From positions 1 to 9,804 of the forward strand of contig DLNB01000052.1 of assembly GCA_002479455.1 (NCBI GenBank): a DNA stretch of 9,804 bases, given 5' to 3'. Under the pieces are notes generated by a model. The model saw only the letters and a program-made list of their open reading frames with translations, searched no databases and was not told where the DNA came from. The position numbers and the translations under genes are program-made. Shown here piece after piece: positions 5,774 to 9,804 of the stretch. Numbering within the stretch: position 1 is the stretch's first letter; the number at the start of each line of letters is the position of its first letter. The DNA comes from Acetothermia bacterium UBA7521. Lineage in GTDB: Bacteria > Bipolaricaulota > Bipolaricaulia > Bipolaricaulales > Bipolaricaulaceae.

Positions 5774-8731
5774 TTACTCCCCGAAACTCAGTCCCTCGTC
5801 GAGAGGGGCGAACCGGACTTTGGCCTGGGGGAACGCTGGAACCTCGAGCACGATGCGAATCCCTCCCAGACCAGCAACGAGGCCGATGCGGAGGCACCCC
5901 GCGATTGAGCGCACGATGGTTCCTTCCAGCTGCAGGAGGAGCCCTGTACGGTGGTCGTACTCGATCGCCCCGGACAGAGACCAGTCAGGGCTCAATTCCC
6001 AGCTCACGCTCAACGCGATGCGCGCCAACGCGAGCGGGGTCATCCCCATCCGGGTGGCGACGAACAGGTCGAAGGTTCTAGTTGACCAGAAGAGCCGCGC
6101 TACCGTGTCTTCCCACGCCAAGCTGTCTCCGCGCAGTCCGCCTTCCACAGAGAGGTGGCTGGGACCACTCTGCATGGTGAGCGCCCACTTGGCTCGGCTC
6201 ATGGAGAGGGGGAAGTTGAACGAGAGATCGGACGAGAAGCTAGATCCGGAGACGGTCCATCTCAGAGGGAGCGGCTCGCCACCGACGAGGTCCCATCCCC
6301 AACTGAGTCGCTCGTGCCATGCGCCTACCTGGGCAGAGAACCCGATCGAGATCTGGCTTTGGGAAGGGTCTGTGTCGAACCCGAACGGCGACCGACCGAT
6401 CCCGGTTCGCCCGTGGTAGGAGAGGGAGAACGGTCCCCACGACAGAGCTGGGGTGACCGACCCTGTGAGTCGCTCTTCCGTTGGGTACTGAGCAAAGGTT
6501 GCCTGCAGGGGGAGGGAGAAAAACAACGGGCCGACCTGCCACCGACGGTGCCAGGTGACGGCCAGAGCGAGCCGCCAGCTCTCGATCCCCAGCTCGCGGA
6601 ACACCCCGCCTGAGAGGCGGAACGCAAGGTCTCCTCCCAGCGAATCCCGCTCTGTGTGCCCGAAGGTGATCTCGGGCCGGCGTTCGTAGCGAACCTCTCC
6701 GTCGCTTTCGACCTGGCCCCACAGCACCGCCCAGTCCCACCCGGATGCTCTTCCGGAGAGATCCGCCTGTTGCACTGTTGGGGTCAGGTTGATCGTCCCT
6801 GCCCACGACCCCCGGTAACCTTCTCCGGCGAAGCGCAACCGGAGGGAGGAGGGAGACAGCGTGAGGGAACCCTGTTCCCACATCGCCCGCAGCGACGGGT
6901 CGAAACGCCCTGCGACGGGATACCAGGTGACACCGATCGCGCCCACGATCCGTTCCCCCAACGACCACGGAACCGCCCACTTCAGGAACAGGTCGCCCTC
7001 TTGCCATCCGAACTCGGGGAACAACGGGAACCCCTCTTCACCCAATCGGGCGACGTAGAAGGGCAGCCACCCTACGGAGATCTCAAACGACGTCACGACC
7101 ACGGACCGGGCGAACAGCCACTGCTCGGGAACGAGCACGAACTCATCGGCCTCCACGGTGTAGGGCGCATTCGGAAAGCACGGGCAGGTGGTGAAGCGAA
7201 CCCTGTGCGCTTCCACACGAACGAGCCTGCCCGAGGCAAACAACGCTTCCCCCTGTTCTCCAGAGTAAAGAAGGGTTTCTTCTTTCTCCGTACCTTTGAA
7301 CGAGGACGCGCCGCTGAACTGCTGGGCGTTGACCATGCTCAGCTCGCCATCTGAGCTGAGTTGGGCGAAGAGCTGGGATGCCCGTAGTTCACTGTCGCTG
7401 CTCGTAAGCACAGCTCCTTCCGCTTCGATTTCCCACCCCGTGGCATGCTCGCGGGCGCGGAGGATGTCTGCTTCTAGGGAGTACTCCCCGAACTCAGCGC
7501 GGACCTGGTGGCCCTCGAGAACCGTGGCCCCCTCACCTACCACGAGCGCGTCGGCTCGGAACGAAGAGAACGGCGGTGTGGCCTCGACGTGCAGACTCGC
7601 CACAGCCAACACGAACAGGAATGGTAGCACGCCGCGCAGCCGGAGGCGGTCCACGACTACGAGGAGGAACAACCCCAGCATCCCGAACCCGAGGTGAGGA
7701 AGCCACGCCCCGAGGTACGGAGGAATGACCCCGCGCTGAGCAAGGGTCCTTGCCCACACGAACATTCCTTGCGCTGCTGCAGCGAGGAGAAACCCGGCGA
7801 TGGCACCAGCGGCCCGGCCTCGTCGGCCGAGAAGCACGCCCAACGGCGCTCCGAACAAGACGAACACGAATGCGGCAGCGGAGACCGCGATCTTTGAGTG
7901 GTACTCGACAACGAGCGATCGTGGGTCGAGTCCGGAACGCTGGAGGAGTTGAATCCGCTCTCCAAGCTCGCGGAGGGACATCTCGGCCGGGGTCTTTCCC
8001 CCCAGCACAGCCCGCCGCAGGTCCTCCTCGACCTCGACGGTGAGGCGCTCGAACCGCACCAGCTCGTTCAGGCTGCCGTCGGCCGCGAACCGGAGCACCC
8101 TTCCTGTGGTGAGTTCCAGCGTCCCCCCCTGGAAGCGGCCTTCGTGGGCAGTGATCACGGTGGGGAAGCGACCCTCTACAGGGTAGATCCGGCCGGTGAG
8201 ATCGTACACGAGGATTCCCATGAGACGGTCGCCCTCACTCCGCTCCACATAGTAGGTTTCCCCGTACAGGCCGCGGAAGAACACAGCCTGCTGTACCTGG
8301 GGGATCGCGCCCCGGTAGAGGATCGTAAGAAGCTCTTGGCGGTAGGCGGCTTCAGCAGAAGGGACTGCGAACTCACCGAGGGTGAACGAACCCCCGCTCA
8401 CAAGGGCGCCGAACAGCAGGAAGGGTACAGTCAGCCGACGCAAGGAGTAGCCAAGCGTCTGGAACGCGAGGAGCTCTCGGTCTCCTGCCAACCGTCCCAG
8501 GGCGAGGAACGTAGCCAGGAGGGCTGCGGCAGGGATTGCGTAGCTGAACAGAGTTGGGAGCTTATAGAGAACAAGGCGCAGAAGCTCGGTTGCCCCGGCG
8601 CCGCGGGCGAACACGGTATCCGAGAGCGAGATCACGAGCTCGAGGCCGATAAACACGAGAAACGCGAGGATGGCCACAAGAAACGGCGGCACGATCTCCC
8701 GCGCGAGGTACCGATCCACCCTCCACTTCAC
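5774..8731 (-). CDS. Fusion of an LptF/LptG-type permease with an LptD-type outer-membrane LPS-assembly protein
   Basis: A 985-residue protein in one uninterrupted frame. Residues 1-360 are a full LptF/LptG (YjgP/YjgQ) permease: start MKWRVDRYLAREIVPPF, membrane segments near 17-36, 62-80, 101-119, 281-301, 308-326 and 343-360, a periplasmic jelly-roll between (about 125-275), and EYHSKIAVSAAAFVFVLFGAPLG as the typical segment 4. At 361-384 comes a signal-peptide-like stretch (RLRLRG, then VLPFLFVLAVASLHVEA, then TPP). Residues about 390-985 resemble LptD: an OstA-like domain, RFTTCPCFPNAPYTVEADEF at 512-531, LPFYVARL, GFPLFPEFGWQEGD at 568-580, then a long beta-barrel-like stretch of alternating strands ending with CLRIGL at 946-951. 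The family halves normally occupy the inner and the outer membrane. Start: GTG at 8731; a stop lies three codons upstream. No Shine-Dalgarno. Domain calls are confident; the mature form is inference. Confidence 0.85.
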   Translation of the reverse strand: MKWRVDRYLAREIVPPFLVAILAFLVFIGLELVISLSDTVFARGAGATELLRLVLYKLPTLFSYAIPAAALLATFLALGRLAGDRELLAFQTLGYSLRRLTVPFLLFGALVSGGSFTLGEFAVPSAEAAYRQELLTILYRGAIPQVQQAVFFRGLYGETYYVERSEGDRLMGILVYDLTGRIYPVEGRFPTVITAHEGRFQGGTLELTTGRVLRFAADGSLNELVRFERLTVEVEEDLRRAVLGGKTPAEMSLRELGERIQLLQRSGLDPRSLVVEYHSKIAVSAAAFVFVLFGAPLGVLLGRRGRAAGAIAGFLLAAAAQGMFVWARTLAQRGVIPPYLGAWLPHLGFGMLGLFLLVVVDRLRLRGVLPFLFVLAVASLHVEATPPFSSFRADALVVGEGATVLEGHQVRAEFGEYSLEADILRAREHATGWEIEAEGAVLTSSDSELRASQLFAQLSSDGELSMVNAQQFSGASSFKGTEKEETLLYSGEQGEALFASGRLVRVEAHRVRFTTCPCFPNAPYTVEADEFVLVPEQWLFARSVVVTSFEISVGWLPFYVARLGEEGFPLFPEFGWQEGDLFLKWAVPWSLGERIVGAIGVTWYPVAGRFDPSLRAMWEQGSLTLSPSSLRLRFAGEGYRGSWAGTINLTPTVQQADLSGRASGWDWAVLWGQVESDGEVRYERRPEITFGHTERDSLGGDLAFRLSGGVFRELGIESWRLALAVTWHRRWQVGPLFFSLPLQATFAQYPTEERLTGSVTPALSWGPFSLSYHGRTGIGRSPFGFDTDPSQSQISIGFSAQVGAWHERLSWGWDLVGGEPLPLRWTVSGSSFSSDLSFNFPLSMSRAKWALTMQSGPSHLSVEGGLRGDSLAWEDTVARLFWSTRTFDLFVATRMGMTPLALARIALSVSWELSPDWSLSGAIEYDHRTGLLLQLEGTIVRSIAGCLRIGLVAGLGGIRIVLEVPAFPQAKVRFAPLDEGLSFGE
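7580..7651 (-). other. Internal signal-peptide-like junction in the LptF/G-LptD fusion
   Basis: Residues 361-384 of the fusion: a basic patch (DRLRLRG), a hydrophobic core (VLPFLFVLAVASL) and a V-E-A end followed by TPP, which fits a signal peptidase I site after A384 (V at -3, A at -1). It follows directly on the last permease membrane helix, whose C-terminal end should be cytoplasmic, so the core would lead the chain back out to the periplasm. Cleavage here is inference. In-frame GTG codons occur near the basic patch, but none has a Shine-Dalgarno. Confidence 0.55.
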
Positions 8732-8736
8732 GCTCG

Positions 8737-8742
8737 ATCATA
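8737..8742 (-). promoter_or_regulatory. Putative -10 box of the LptF/G-LptD fusion gene
   Basis: TATGAT on the minus strand, 5 bases before the GTG start at 8731. Transcription would start at or next to the GTG. The -35 region (TAGTCG at 8760-8765, 17-base spacing) matches TTGACA at only three positions. The spacer 8732-8805 also holds a small stem GAGCA/TGCTC (8776-8791) that could end transcription from the HEAT-repeat gene, but it has no T-run. Confidence 0.4.
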
Positions 8743-8805
8743 CCGGGTAGAGCAGATCTCGACTACGCCATGACGGAGCAGGCTCATGCTCAGGTCGCGC
8801 CGCGA

Positions 8806-9639
8806 TCATCCGGCGGAACGCGAACGGGCAGCCACAGGTTTTGACCCTGTGACCTCTTCGTCGATCCGGCCCAGCGCCTCGCGCGCGATGGAGCCCCGCT
8901 CTGGATCTTCCAACCACCGGCGGAGCTCCCCGGCCACCGCATCCGGGCAGGTCGCGGCAAGACGCACGAGGGCTCGGGCGACCGCGCCGCGCACATAGCG
9001 GCGCTCGTCGAGAGCGACCCTACGCAGGACGATCAACGCCCGACGGGCCATAGGGGAGGGCGCTCCGGCGAGAGCGGTTGCGACGTGCCATAGCACCTGT
9101 TCGTCATGGGAGGCTGACCAGCACGTGAGGCACTCAAACGTGTCGTCGGGGTAAGCTGCGAACAGCGCGTGGGAGAACACTCCTTCGAGGGCGCTACGTA
9201 CCTCGACCGCCCGGTCCGTGAGCAGGGGATCGAGGAGCCGTAAGAGCGGCCCGACGCGGTCCAGGCGGAGTGGATCAGCGGCCACGCCGGCGATGAGAAC
9301 GACTGCCCGGCGCACGAGCGGGTTGCTGTCGGTTCTCCACGCGCCGAGGATGGGGTAGACCTCGTCGAAGTGCTGTATCAGCAGGCCCCCCGCGGCGTGA
9401 GCAGCAGCGTCGCGGGTGTGGCGGTCTCCATCCGTGGCGAGTCGCTGAAGAAAGGTCAGCGCGTCTTCGGGGTGAGGAGACCGAGAGAGGAGTGTTGCTG
9501 CGAGGCGCCGACTCTCTGCCGGCCCAGGGAGGAGGCGGGTGGCCCAACCCAGGACATCTTCCTGAGAAAGCTTGACGAGAACACGATCTCGTGATGCCCC
9601 CCCTCGGCGCCATGCCTCCAGGACCTGTTCATGCGTCAT
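8806..9639 (-). CDS. HEAT-repeat protein, resembling AlkD-type DNA alkylation repair proteins
   Basis: A 277-residue, mostly alpha-helical protein without signal peptide or membrane segment. Repeating helical units are visible: SRRLAATLLSRSP (43-55), HTRDAAAHAAGGLL (74-87), WRTDSNPLVRRAVVLIAGVA (101-120), DRAVEVRSALEGVFSHAL (142-159), MARRALIVLRRVAL (197-210) and ERRYVRGAVARALVRLAATCP (212-232), the last followed by a helix ending RRWLEDPERG. The W..dsNp.vRRa and yVR.aVa.aL....p patterns recall HEAT-like DNA alkylation repair (AlkD/COG4335-type) proteins, but I cannot see a decisive catalytic residue, so a plain HEAT scaffold is equally possible. The Arg/Ser/Ala tail after residue 263 is probably disordered. 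The start is ATG 9639, just below a good promoter; it has no Shine-Dalgarno. The open frame continues upstream to 9801 but reads through the promoter. Confidence 0.7.
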   Translation of the reverse strand: MTHEQVLEAWRRGGASRDRVLVKLSQEDVLGWATRLLPGPAESRRLAATLLSRSPHPEDALTFLQRLATDGDRHTRDAAAHAAGGLLIQHFDEVYPILGAWRTDSNPLVRRAVVLIAGVAADPLRLDRVGPLLRLLDPLLTDRAVEVRSALEGVFSHALFAAYPDDTFECLTCWSASHDEQVLWHVATALAGAPSPMARRALIVLRRVALDERRYVRGAVARALVRLAATCPDAVAGELRRWLEDPERGSIAREALGRIDEEVTGSKPVAARSRSAG

Positions 9640-9648
9640 ATGAGGAGT

Positions 9649-9678
9649 AGCATAGCGAGCGGATGCGCATCTCGTCAA
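9649..9678 (-). promoter_or_regulatory. Promoter of the HEAT-repeat gene
   Basis: Minus strand TTGACG (9673-9678), 18 bases, TATGCT (9649-9654), then 9 bases to the ATG at 9639. The predicted leader is only two or three bases long and has no Shine-Dalgarno. Confidence 0.55.
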
Positions 9679-9701
9679 ATCAGGGCCGTGGGGGCTACAA
9701 T
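9672..9701 (+). promoter_or_regulatory. Promoter of the exported-protein gene at the right edge
   Basis: Plus strand TCGTCA (9672-9677), 18 bases, TACAAT (9696-9701). The -35 box lies almost exactly on the -35 box of the opposite promoter. Transcription would begin near 9708, leaving a leader of about 13 bases that holds the Shine-Dalgarno AGGAGG (9711-9716). Confidence 0.5.
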
Positions 9702-9721
9702 GGGTCTCCGAGGAGGGCGTT

Positions 9722-9804
9722 GTGTGGAGGCTTGTGATCGTAGGGGTATTGCTCGCCGTGGCGATTGTGGGGGGCGCGGCGAGCAATACCCCTACGATCA
9801 CAAG
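9722..9804 (+). CDS. N-terminus of a probable exported protein, partial
   Basis: A GTG at 9722, preceded by AGGAGG with 5 bases between and by a -10 box, opens a frame that runs off the right edge after 27 codons. It reads as an export signal: W-R, then the hydrophobic LVIVGVLLAVAIVGG, then AASNTP with a plausible signal peptidase site after the alanines. What the mature protein is cannot be said. Positions 9731-9804 are a 28-bp perfect inverted repeat around an 18-base loop, so the last third of this peptide may be an assembly fold-back rather than true sequence. Confidence 0.5.
   Translation, partial: MWRLVIVGVLLAVAIVGGAASNTPTIT
9731..9804. repeat. Perfect 28-bp inverted repeat reaching the last base of the window
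   Basis: The left arm 9731-9758 and the right arm 9777-9804 are exact reverse complements, with an 18-base loop (9759-9776). The right arm ends on the final base, so the true extent is unknown. It lies inside the start of a coding region, which is unusual for such a long perfect palindrome. A fold-back artefact at a contig end is the simplest explanation; a real hairpin early in the mRNA is the alternative. Confidence 0.85.

Noticed and set aside
5493..6419. A 308-codon plus-strand open frame
   Set aside because: Antisense to the CDP-alcohol transferase and the barrel part of the fusion. No motif, promoter or ribosome binding site was seen, and composition is that of a GC-rich shadow frame.
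7898..8773. A 291-codon plus-strand open frame
   Set aside because: Antisense to the permease domain. The charged, Glu/Arg/His-rich product has no recognisable pattern.
9640..9801. A longer N-terminus for the HEAT-repeat protein
   Set aside because: It runs through the -10 and -35 boxes and into the terminal palindrome. Its signal-like start is a mirror image of the opposite-strand gene.
1..9804. tRNA or rRNA genes, riboswitches, CRISPR arrays and insertion sequences
   Set aside because: No cloverleaf-like segments, repeat-spacer patterns, transposase motifs or terminal repeats were seen by eye. The repeated TCGGGCGAGA blocks at 3300-3590 are simply the SPDG codons of the propeller repeats.

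Overview
The window is GC-rich, gene-dense bacterial chromosome with ordinary housekeeping genes and no sign of phage, plasmid, transposon or CRISPR. It encodes an outer-membrane (LptD-type) barrel, so the cell has two membranes. It also encodes a 2-oxoacid:ferredoxin oxidoreductase, which points to an anaerobic, ferredoxin-based metabolism. Several genes have a -10 box so close to the start codon that the mRNA would have almost no leader, a habit well known in Deinococcus-Thermus. A deep-branching diderm anaerobe (for example Bipolaricaulota/Acetothermia or a relative) fits, but this placement is inference only.

Layout. (1) Positions 1-3954, minus strand: seven tightly packed genes read as one probable operon. 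In order of transcription they are a secreted TolB-like beta-propeller, ribF, tsaB, rpmB, a YabR-like S1 protein, a 2x[4Fe-4S] ferredoxin subunit, and vorB, which runs off the left edge. Gaps are 1 to 40 bases, and several Shine-Dalgarno sites sit inside or against the previous gene. (2) Positions 3955-4033: back-to-back promoters for this operon and for ruvB on the plus strand (4034-5035). (3) Positions 5036-5188: convergent spacer with a hairpin. (4) Positions 5189-8731, minus strand: two envelope genes, a CDP-alcohol phosphatidyltransferase and, upstream of it, a 985-residue protein. (5) Positions 8806-9639, minus strand: a HEAT-repeat protein. (6) Positions 9640-9721: a second pair of back-to-back promoters. 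(7) Position 9722 to the edge, plus strand: the start of a probable exported protein, almost wholly covered by a perfect 28-bp inverted repeat ending on the last base.

The most striking object is the 985-residue protein. It joins a complete LptF/LptG-type inner-membrane lipopolysaccharide permease to a complete-looking LptD-type outer-membrane assembly protein in one unbroken reading frame, with a signal-peptide-like segment at the joint. The two halves normally sit in different membranes. The product is therefore either a precursor cut in two after export or a permanent physical bridge.

No gene-free stretch exceeds about 155 bases. I saw no tRNA, rRNA, riboswitch or insertion sequence.
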